Source: Desulfobacterales bacterium CG23_combo_of_CG06-09_8_20_14_all_52_9 (GTDB taxonomy: Bacteria > Desulfobacterota > Desulfobacteria > Desulfobacterales > UBA2156). Taken from it: a DNA stretch of 5,662 bases. The notes beneath the pieces were generated by a model. That model ran no database searches and had not been told where the DNA came from. It worked only from the letters and a program-made list of their open reading frames with translations. The stretch lies in assembly GCA_002771315.1 (NCBI GenBank), contig PCSF01000272.1, positions 2,264 to 7,925 on the forward strand, read 5' to 3'. Below are positions 1-4,832 of this stretch, piece after piece. Position numbers and translations under genes: made by a program. The first letter of the stretch is position 1, and every line of letters starts with the position of its first letter.

Positions 1-467
1 TCCAGGTTTGCCGCTGCGGCTTCAACCGCCAGCCTGGCCTTTTCCACATCCTGGGTTCGATATCCGCTCTCGAGGGCCCTAAGATTCGCCGAAAGGGCAT
101 TGACGCCAGCTTCGGCCCGTTCCACCTCCGCCGGCAGGACCTTTCGATTAACGGCAAGTTCCACTTCGAGCCGTTCCCGATTCGATTCTAACCGGCGCAA
201 GTCCGCGCCGGCCTGATCCTTCCGGGCCAGGAAATCGTCCGGATCGAGGATCGCCATCGTCTGCCGGGAACGGACCGCCTGGCCTTCATCCACCAAAACC
301 CGGGACACGCGGCCGCTGACCTGAAATCCGATGTCCGACGAAACGGCATCGAGTGTGCCCGAATAATACAGTTCCGCGGACCGCCGTCGGTACTGCCCCC
401 AAAAAACCAGGGCTCCCACGCCGACCAGCAAAACCAAGAAAGCTCCCAGTATCACGCGTTTTTTCAA
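1..467 (-). CDS. HlyD/YbhG-type periplasmic adaptor (membrane fusion protein), N-terminal part
   Basis: Only the first 155 codons are present; the gene continues past the left edge. The protein is anchored in the inner membrane by one helix (about residues 6-24, after a KKR start). It then has a beta-rich lipoyl-like half (about 35-75, with SGRVSRVLVDEGQAV and ILDPDDF) and enters a charged alpha-helical hairpin (about 76-155), rich in Glu, Arg and Ala. The piece ALESGYRTQDVEKARLAVEA resembles the GYR motif of the YbhG/YhiI branch of HlyD proteins. Such adaptors join an inner-membrane ABC or RND pump to an outer-membrane channel for export of drugs or other compounds. The start is a TTG (465-467) preceded by AGGGGG (474-479 on the complement). 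A GTG at 472-474 opens a different frame that does not encode this protein. Partner pump genes would be expected beyond the left edge. The substrate cannot be told. The family call is firm, the exact subfamily less so. Confidence 0.88.
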   Translation of the reverse strand, partial: MKKRVILGAFLVLLVGVGALVFWGQYRRRSAELYYSGTLDAVSSDIGFQVSGRVSRVLVDEGQAVRSRQTMAILDPDDFLARKDQAGADLRRLESNRERLEVELAVNRKVLPAEVERAEAGVNALSANLRALESGYRTQDVEKARLAVEAAAANL

Positions 468-492
468 GGCGCACCCCCTATGGATGGGAGGC

Positions 493-521
493 AATGTATC
501 CTTTCCTTGTCTTGATTTCAA
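493..521 (-). promoter_or_regulatory. Sigma70-like promoter for the membrane fusion protein gene
   Basis: On the complement there is a -35 TTGAAA (516-521), a 17-nt spacer and a -10 TACATT (493-498). Five and four of six bases match consensus. Transcription would start near 486, giving a leader of only about 20 nt that just holds the ribosome site and the TTG start. A small dyad, GAAGA-5-TCTTC (522-536), sits directly upstream of the -35. Predicted from sequence only. Confidence 0.5.
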
Positions 522-554
522 GAAGAGTCATTCTTCAGACCCCGGCTTTCCGTG

Positions 555-583
555 TTGACGGTCATATCTCCCATTGATATGAA
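555..583 (+). promoter_or_regulatory. Sigma70-like promoter for the PilZ-GumN gene pair
   Basis: A -35 TTGACG (555-560), exact 17-nt spacer and -10 TATGAA (578-583) lie about 58 nt before the ATG at 641. The -35 matches 5 of 6 and the -10 matches 4 of 6 bases. It runs opposite to the promoter of the adaptor gene; the two -35 boxes are about 33 bp apart, facing away from each other. Predicted from sequence only. Confidence 0.5.
562..582. promoter_or_regulatory. Perfect inverted repeat, candidate operator
   Basis: TCATATC (562-568) and GATATGA (576-582) are exact reverse complements separated by 7 nt. The right arm covers most of the -10 box of the rightward promoter and the left arm lies in its spacer, so a bound dimeric repressor would block RNA polymerase. 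It lies about 40 bp upstream of the leftward -35. The repressor is not in the window. TetR- or MarR-type regulators are common near adaptor/efflux genes, but that link is inference. A 7-bp dyad can occur by chance. Confidence 0.4.
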
Positions 584-640
584 ACCCGAGTCGGATTGTC
601 TTGTTTTCGAAGTTTTTTCAGGTAAAAGGACGAAAAACAA

Positions 641-1228
641 ATGCTCAAAAACATGCTGAAACGGCTTGGCTGGCCTGCCGACCATATGTCCTTCAAAGAG
701 ATCACCCAGGAATTGCACCGACGCTGGTTTCAGGAACCCACGGTTGATCTGCCGGGCAAGAAAACTCTGGGTGCGGCTTCTGCTGCGGGCATCGTCTTTG
801 CTCTGGCAAGCGAAGGAAACCTTAAAGCCTTGTCCTGGACGGAACCGAGTGCAGACTTGCCGGAAGATACCCTATTGCCTGAGGAAAAAGCCCTTTTCTT
901 TCGTGATTCAAAGGTCATACCCTATCCTCACCCGGATCGTCGGAAAGTGTCCCGGATACCTGGGAAAGACGTCGTCTGCTGGTCAATCCCTGAAAAAGAA
1001 TGCGGTACCGGCTGGCTCGTGGATTACTCTTCCGGAGGTATTGCTTTCATCACCGAACAAGATAGATCCCTCAGAGTCGGAACAGACCTTTTCGCTAAAA
1101 TCCAGAGCCGTGCCAACAATATCATGGAACTTGGGGCTGGGACGGTGGTGCGCCTCGAGACGTTGACGCCCGATCTCTCCCTAGTCTGCCTTCGCCTCGG
1201 TGCCCAACAACCTGAACAGATCCAATAA
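641..1228 (+). CDS. PilZ-domain protein, predicted c-di-GMP binding
   Basis: 195 residues. The C-terminal part (about 97-188) reads as a PilZ domain. The arginine motif RKVSR (101-105, RxxxR) is followed 22 residues later by DYSSGG (128-133, DxSxxGG) and then beta-strand-like stretches such as GIAFIT and TVVRLETL. Both motifs that contact cyclic di-GMP in characterised PilZ proteins are intact, so binding is likely. The first 95 residues are not recognised. They include a helical, charged start (SFKEITQELHRRW) and a short apolar Ala-rich piece (44-56) that is too short for a confident membrane helix, and there is no signal peptide. ATG at 641 is preceded by AAAGGA (625-630), a somewhat long 10-nt spacing. 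The stop lies 16 nt before the TTG of the next gene, so the two are probably co-transcribed and the PilZ protein may control, or respond with, an envelope function. No output domain other than PilZ is visible. Confidence 0.8.
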   Translation: MLKNMLKRLGWPADHMSFKEITQELHRRWFQEPTVDLPGKKTLGAASAAGIVFALASEGNLKALSWTEPSADLPEDTLLPEEKALFFRDSKVIPYPHPDRRKVSRIPGKDVVCWSIPEKECGTGWLVDYSSGGIAFITEQDRSLRVGTDLFAKIQSRANNIMELGAGTVVRLETLTPDLSLVCLRLGAQQPEQIQ

Positions 1229-1244
1229 GTTTTAAGGAATCTCC

Positions 1245-2315
1245 TTGAGCGAGCACCCTTTTTCAACAAAGACCGAAAAGCCCCTTTCCTGGACCTTGAT
1301 ACTGGTCCTGTTCTTTTCTGCATGCGGGTTTGTGGTCCCGCCTGCCTGTATCGGTCAGATCTACCAATGGCAGGATGAGACTGGTGCGCGTCACTTTTCC
1401 GACGGGCCAACGCCGGATTTACCGGCAAGCCTGTTAGGAACAGAACAAAATGCTGTTGAGCCTACTTCAAGGCACCCTTCCCCGAAAATTGAAATCCCTG
1501 CCAGGCTCGATGCTGCTCCTGGAGCAAAAGGCGTTTTATGGAGGATCGAAAGATCCGGTTTGCGTCCCAGCTTCCTGATGGGAACCATCCATGTGGAAGA
1601 TGAGCGGGTCTTGCAACTGTCCCCGGCCGCCGAATTGGCCTTCAGCGCCACCGACGCCCTGGTGCTGGAACTGGTCCTGGATGAAGTCGCCGTTTTCAAG
1701 GCTGCCGCAGCCATGATCTATATGGACGGTACGGACTTAAAAGCCGTTCTCGGGGAAGATCTTTTTACAAAAACCGCTTCGGCCATGAAGACTTACGGGG
1801 TGCCGGAAATTGCGCTGAGGCGGATGAAACCCTGGGCGGTGATGTCCACCCTCATGGTGCCTAAACCCAAAACCGGTAACTTCCTGGACCTTTTGCTCTA
1901 TCGCCGGGCGGTTCAATCCGGAAAAAGCGTTTTCGGGCTTGAAACCGTGGAAGAGCAGGTCGGGGTCCTTGAATCTCTTCCTCTTAAAGACCAGATCGAA
2001 ATCCTGCGGGAAACCCTCGATCAATTTGAGCTTTTTCCCCGGGTGTTTTCCACTATGATCGAAATGTATCTTGCCGGAGACCTTGACGGACTTGCAGCGC
2101 TTTCGGAACGTTTCATACAGACCCAGGATCGGGGGTTGGTGAACCGGTTTATGGAGCGACTCAATGATAACCGGAATCTGCGTATGGCGGAACGGCTGCA
2201 GACCTACCTGGAACAGGGAAACGTTTTTGTGGCCGTTGGTGCCCTGCACCTTTCCGGAGAAAACAGCTTATTGCGCCTGCTTGAAGCAAGGGGTTACACG
2301 GTTATTCCAGGATGA
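1245..2315 (+). CDS. Exported TraB/GumN-family (TIKI-like) protein with N-terminal DUF4124 module
   Basis: 356 residues. A hydrophobic export signal (about 15-35) contains FSAC, a weak lipobox with Cys27; cleavage before QIYQW (39) is the other possibility. Next comes a DUF4124-like module, IYQWQDETGARHFSDGP (39-55), a short fold typical of secreted proteobacterial proteins. After a Pro/Ser linker (56-95) follows the TraB/GumN/PrgY domain (about 96-356). It has the first GxxH motif GTIH (113-116), a conserved acidic residue in VLELVLDE (Glu142), GLETVEEQ (231-238), an NRNLRM segment (309-314) and the second GxxH motif GALH (332-335). It ends in the usual LL-EARGYTVIPG pattern. In the animal relative TIKI these GxxH histidines and the Glu bind metal for proteolysis; bacterial members are poorly characterised. 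The start is TTG with AAGGAA (1234-1239) at 5-nt spacing. No usable in-frame ATG exists before Met112, which lies inside the domain. It is probably periplasmic or lipid-anchored and co-transcribed with the PilZ gene. Confidence 0.87.
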   Translation: MSEHPFSTKTEKPLSWTLILVLFFSACGFVVPPACIGQIYQWQDETGARHFSDGPTPDLPASLLGTEQNAVEPTSRHPSPKIEIPARLDAAPGAKGVLWRIERSGLRPSFLMGTIHVEDERVLQLSPAAELAFSATDALVLELVLDEVAVFKAAAAMIYMDGTDLKAVLGEDLFTKTASAMKTYGVPEIALRRMKPWAVMSTLMVPKPKTGNFLDLLLYRRAVQSGKSVFGLETVEEQVGVLESLPLKDQIEILRETLDQFELFPRVFSTMIEMYLAGDLDGLAALSERFIQTQDRGLVNRFMERLNDNRNLRMAERLQTYLEQGNVFVAVGALHLSGENSLLRLLEARGYTVIPG

Positions 2316-2333
2316 TTCAGAGCATATTTACAT

Positions 2334-2363
2334 AAAAAAGCCGGTCGTTGGGACCAGCTTTTC
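2334..2363. terminator. Bidirectional Rho-independent terminator between convergent genes
   Basis: A run of A (2334-2339) leads into a stem GC-C-GGTC (2340-2346), a 5-nt loop, and GACC-A-GC (2352-2358), followed by TTTT (2359-2362). The stem has one C/A mismatch and is extended by A-T pairs, so it can end transcripts from both sides: the GumN gene (stop at 2315) and the protease gene (stop at 2386). The 70-nt gap between the two stops holds nothing else. Confidence 0.75.
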
Positions 2364-2385
2364 AGCTTTTCTAAAGCAGAGATCG

Positions 2386-3888
2386 TTAATTCTCAATCAC
2401 GATCTTTCCGGCGTCCTGGCCGTCCGAGTCGTTGTTTACCCTGTTTGCATCATCAAAGTCGAGGATTACCCCCAGATAATACGTTCCAGGGGCAACACTC
2501 TCAGGAATGCTCACCAGGGGTACCGTCACCTCCACGGAAGACCAGGGAACAAATGAGGCATCAAAGGTATGTCTCTGGATCAGGGTATCCGAGGGAGAGA
2601 TGTTTTCGTTGTCCGATATATAGACATTGGCATTCACGGTCCCGTTCCAGGCGGCCGACGACGTGTTGTGGGCCAGATAGGTCATCTCCATTTGTCGGCT
2701 GTCGGAAGCGCCGATCGCCTTGGCAGAAACATAAAGCGGGGTCAGATCCACGCTTGCCGGAGCCGAAGCGCCGGTCCAGTTTCTGATTGCATTGAATTGA
2801 GCTTCATCCATCGTCGCTAAGCCTGTAATTGTCTGTCGATCGCTGATGGATAAGATGGCATAAACAACCCTTACTCCAGTGTCGGTGTAATAAACATATT
2901 CGCTGCTGCCGCTTTGTCCACCCCAGCTGGGCTTCAAGAAATATACCTGTTTGGGTAAATCGCTGTAATACCCGTCATTATAGCCATACCGATAAAAGAG
3001 GGTATTTCCATTAAAACCATATTCAGACTGAGCCGGGTACCCTCCATTATTAAAAAGGGTGGCCAGATAGAAGTTATGATCCGTAGTGTATCCGAATGCA
3101 TGCCATCCTGTTGCGGAGCCGATCGGCCGATCAAGGGCGACAACGCCGATATCATAGTTGAAATCCCCGTAGGTGGTCCAGCCTGCGAAAGACAGAAATG
3201 TTCCAGAAGCCGCCGATCCATAAGGCGCCCAATTATCCCGGTAGCCCGGGGTCACCACGATCTGACTGGCCCACGCTCCCCCGCTTCCATTATTAACGCA
3301 ATGACCTGCGGTAATGGCATAAGATGGCTGAATCAGAGTTCCGGAGCATACATAGTTTCCATTCGGGAAGGTCATGAACACCTTGGTCAGAACACGCCAG
3401 GGGTATTCTTCAGTATTTCCAACTGCAGTTATGTTGGTAAATGTTTCCAGGGAATTCTGCAATCGACTTTCGGCATCGATCCCAAGCGATCCCACGCCAT
3501 TACGGCCGCTACTGGCGATGGTTTGCATCAGCGAGCCAACCGGTCCTGAAACGGTTGCAGGATTCAAAACCGTTTCTTTACCGGTCTTGGGATTGTAGGA
3601 AACGATCTGCTTCAATAGATTGGAATCGATCCCTTGGGCTGTAGCAGGTTGTTTTGTCGGAAAGGGTATCGGCATGGGAAGGTAACCGGAAAGGTCTTTC
3701 GGTAGAGGATTAACGTTTCGGATCTCACCTTCATTTCCGGATTTAATTCCGGCCACCACCGTCTCATCCACCACCGAGGCCACCACCGGGACGACCCGAA
3801 GGACCTCGGCGGCAGGCAGCGTATTTGGAAGAATCATACCCACCAGCAATAAGGGCAACAGAACCCGAATACCTGAATTCCTAATCAT
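2386..3888 (-). CDS. Secreted V8/trypsin-like serine endopeptidase (S1 family) with C-terminal CARDB-like domain
   Basis: 500 residues. A Sec signal peptide (1 to about 27, ending LPAA) precedes a pro-region to about residue 133. This holds the proline-rich GYLPMPIPFPT (69-79), which is also found in the neighbouring lipoprotein. The segment SLGIDAESR (134-142) resembles the mature N-terminus of V8-like glutamyl endopeptidases. The catalytic triad is complete: His196 in ITAGHCV, Asp246 in NYDIGVVALD and Ser326 in GGQSGS. Cys181 and Cys197 sit where the conserved disulfide around the catalytic His is found. A Tyr/Asn/Gly-rich stretch (260-345) is typical of an extracellular protein. Residues about 378-500 fit a CARDB-like immunoglobulin fold: VDLTPLYVS, an NVYISDN strand, APGTYYLGVILDFDD, RVNNDSD. 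Such domains usually help adhesion or substrate binding. ATG at 3888 has a perfect AAGGAGG (3894-3900) 5 nt away. It follows the lipoprotein gene by 65 nt with no terminator between. Cleavage specificity (Glu or other) is not established. Confidence 0.9.
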   Translation of the reverse strand: MIRNSGIRVLLPLLLVGMILPNTLPAAEVLRVVPVVASVVDETVVAGIKSGNEGEIRNVNPLPKDLSGYLPMPIPFPTKQPATAQGIDSNLLKQIVSYNPKTGKETVLNPATVSGPVGSLMQTIASSGRNGVGSLGIDAESRLQNSLETFTNITAVGNTEEYPWRVLTKVFMTFPNGNYVCSGTLIQPSYAITAGHCVNNGSGGAWASQIVVTPGYRDNWAPYGSAASGTFLSFAGWTTYGDFNYDIGVVALDRPIGSATGWHAFGYTTDHNFYLATLFNNGGYPAQSEYGFNGNTLFYRYGYNDGYYSDLPKQVYFLKPSWGGQSGSSEYVYYTDTGVRVVYAILSISDRQTITGLATMDEAQFNAIRNWTGASAPASVDLTPLYVSAKAIGASDSRQMEMTYLAHNTSSAAWNGTVNANVYISDNENISPSDTLIQRHTFDASFVPWSSVEVTVPLVSIPESVAPGTYYLGVILDFDDANRVNNDSDGQDAGKIVIEN

Positions 3889-3953
3889 ACCGTCCTCCTT
3901 ATCCTTCCTTGGCTATTTTCAGTGTGCTTAAATGAATGCGAGGCTGACATGTC

Positions 3954-4334
3954 CTATTGGGTTGACCCGGGATCCTTCTCATTTTTCTCTTGCGTCGATG
4001 TTTCCTGTGGTGAAACGGATGGGGTGGATAGCTCTTTTGGATTCACTCCTTCTTTTAAAACAGGGTTTGTGGTAGGGTTTGGAATCGGCATAGGCTTATA
4101 ATCCTGGGGATTGATGGGTAGTTTCTGGTCTTTTTCGCCTGCCAATACCCCCGACCCGGTTCCTCCCTGGGTTACCGTACCCGATGGCTGACCCGATTGG
4201 GTCCCTGCATCCTTTTGGGATTGGGAACACCCCGTTGATGCCATCACGCCAAGGATTAGAAAATAGGTTAGAAGCCCTGTAAGAAAAGGGCTCAAGAAAA
4301 AAAGCAAATGGCTTCTCCTGGAAGTGTTGTCCAT
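3954..4334 (-). CDS. Small disordered lipoprotein sharing a PMPIP motif with the adjacent protease
   Basis: 126 residues, no family recognised. A basic start (NTSRRSH) and a long hydrophobic stretch (about 9-31) end in MASTGC, with Cys36 as the likely lipidated residue. The -3 position is Ser rather than the usual Leu, so the lipobox is imperfect. The rest is low-complexity and apparently unfolded: a Ser/Gln/Gly/Thr linker (37-70), the segment QDYKPMPIPNPTTNP (77-91), then a Ser/Thr/Glu/Lys-rich tail. The PMPIP segment aligns without gaps with the pro-region of the protease encoded just downstream. The reading frame is open back to an ATG at 4535, but the start at 4334 is preferred. It places the signal peptide at the N-terminus, has an AAAGGA (4345-4350) upstream, and the longer version would begin upstream of the promoter at 4432-4460. 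It may be a protease partner, tether or inhibitor; this is inference. Confidence 0.75.
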   Translation of the reverse strand: MDNTSRRSHLLFFLSPFLTGLLTYFLILGVMASTGCSQSQKDAGTQSGQPSGTVTQGGTGSGVLAGEKDQKLPINPQDYKPMPIPNPTTNPVLKEGVNPKELSTPSVSPQETSTQEKNEKDPGSTQ

Positions 4335-4431
4335 GGGGAAATCATCCTTTCGGGTAAGATTTTGCCGGTTTGCGGCTTTAAAGTAAAAAATTAAACTTGC
4401 GGGCTCCGATTTTATTTTTGAGCTGAAGCGG

Positions 4432-4460
4432 ATAATAACATTTTCTTCCAGATAAGTCAA
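4432..4460 (-). promoter_or_regulatory. Strong extended -10 promoter for the lipoprotein-protease pair
   Basis: On the complement there is a -35 TTGACT (4455-4460), a 17-nt spacer and a -10 TATTAT (4432-4437) preceded by TGT, the extended -10 element. Each hexamer matches 5 of 6 bases. A perfect TTGACA (4472-4477) lies 17 bp further upstream; its own -10 partner at 17 nt would be only TATCTG. Transcription would start near 4425, leaving about 90 nt of leader. A small GCCG-5-CGGC hairpin (4364-4376) lies in that leader. Confidence 0.65.
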
Positions 4461-4537
4461 GCGGCCGGAATTGTCAAGAAAAATCGTTCTGTTCGGTACG
4501 TTTGGTTCTGATATCTGCGACGGCGAAAGATTCAATC

Positions 4538-4543
4538 TATAAT
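4538..4543 (+). promoter_or_regulatory. Consensus -10 box, possible promoter toward der
   Basis: TATAAT matches the sigma70 -10 consensus exactly and points at the short frames and der. No good -35 is present at 16-18 nt upstream (CTGCGA at 17 nt), and there is no TGn extension, so promoter activity is uncertain. If used, transcription would start near 4550, about 280 nt before the der ATG. Confidence 0.3.
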
Positions 4544-4575
4544 GAACAGCACCGCAGTTAATTTTAAAAAATGAC

Positions 4576-4671
4576 GTGTCCCAAAAGAAGAAGATCTATT
4601 TCCCGGAAAAACCGGCGGGGAATGCGGTCATTCAGGTCTTGCAACATATGACGCACATAGATAGAGGATAA
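4576..4671 (+). CDS. Possible 31-residue ORF upstream of der, unproven
   Basis: GTG start, TAA stop. The peptide runs SQKKKIYFPEKPAGNAV and ends in MTHIDRG. The first two thirds use mostly G or C at third codon positions, as the neighbouring genes do, which hints at real or former coding. No ribosome site is visible at good distance before the GTG. It is followed 7 nt later by another short frame in a different phase, so the two may be remnants of one frameshifted gene. No family recognised; chance is a serious alternative. Confidence 0.2.
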   Translation: MSQKKKIYFPEKPAGNAVIQVLQHMTHIDRG

Positions 4672-4678
4672 AGGGATT

Positions 4679-4786
4679 ATGCCCCTGGCGCCGGGAATTC
4701 GGGAATCCGGCCCCGAGCTTGCTATAAAGGTGATATCGGAAAAAGGCGGAGAAATGATCAGCATCCAGTTTCCGAAGAAAGAATAA
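4679..4786 (+). CDS. Possible 35-residue ORF upstream of der, unproven
   Basis: ATG to TAA. The peptide begins MPLAPGIRESG and ends ISIQFPKKE, with a plausible amphipathic middle (LAIKVISEKGGEM). An AGAGGA (4663-4668) lies 10 nt before the ATG, inside the end of the previous short frame. The frame is open upstream only back to a TAG shortly before the ATG. It might be a small protein co-transcribed with der, or the second half of a gene broken by a frameshift near 4660-4680. No family recognised. Confidence 0.22.
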   Translation: MPLAPGIRESGPELAIKVISEKGGEMISIQFPKKE

Positions 4787-4790
4787 AAAA

Positions 4791-4832
4791 ATGTCTAAAA
4801 TCTCTTCAGCCATAGAAAGGACGGCCCAATGA
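4791..4832 (+). CDS. Possible 13-residue upstream ORF overlapping the der start
   Basis: ATG to TGA encodes MSKISSAIERTAQ. Its TGA overlaps the der ATG as ATGA, a layout used for translational coupling. The der ribosome site AAAGGA lies inside this frame. The ribosome site of the mini-ORF itself would be the weak GAAAGAA at about 4776-4783. Such a short frame arises easily by chance. Confidence 0.15.
   Translation: MSKISSAIERTAQ

Larger units (their letters stand above)
4335..4828. other. 494-nt region without a confident gene
   Basis: This stretch separates the leftward lipoprotein-protease pair from rightward der. Its left half (4335-4480) holds the leader and promoter of the lipoprotein gene. 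Its middle (4481-4575) shows only a consensus TATAAT at 4538-4543. Its right half holds three short rightward reading frames, listed separately with low confidence. No tRNA, rRNA, transposase fragment, CRISPR repeat or clear terminator was seen. Confidence 0.6.

Noticed and set aside
286..474. 62-residue leftward frame starting at GTG 472-474
   Set aside because: Out of phase with the clear membrane fusion protein that starts at TTG 467; its sequence is low-quality, Arg/Gly-rich shadow translation.
666..1166. 166-residue rightward frame inside the PilZ gene
   Set aside because: Overlaps the PilZ frame throughout, lacks recognisable motifs and is rich in Arg, Ser and Cys as shadow frames are.
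1737..2249. 170-residue leftward frame opposite the GumN gene
   Set aside because: Antisense to a gene with intact GxxH motifs; no own ribosome site or family resemblance.
3076..3549. 157-residue rightward frame opposite the protease
   Set aside because: Covers the catalytic region of the protease on the other strand and shows no domain or signal.
4335..4535. 67-residue N-terminal extension of the lipoprotein
   Set aside because: It would bury the signal peptide in the middle of the protein and begin upstream of the promoter at 4432-4460; the ATG at 4334 fits better.
4691..4706. Tandem CGGGAATT-CGGGAATC repeat
   Set aside because: Two 8-nt copies only, within a GC-rich stretch; no sign of a longer array or mobile element.
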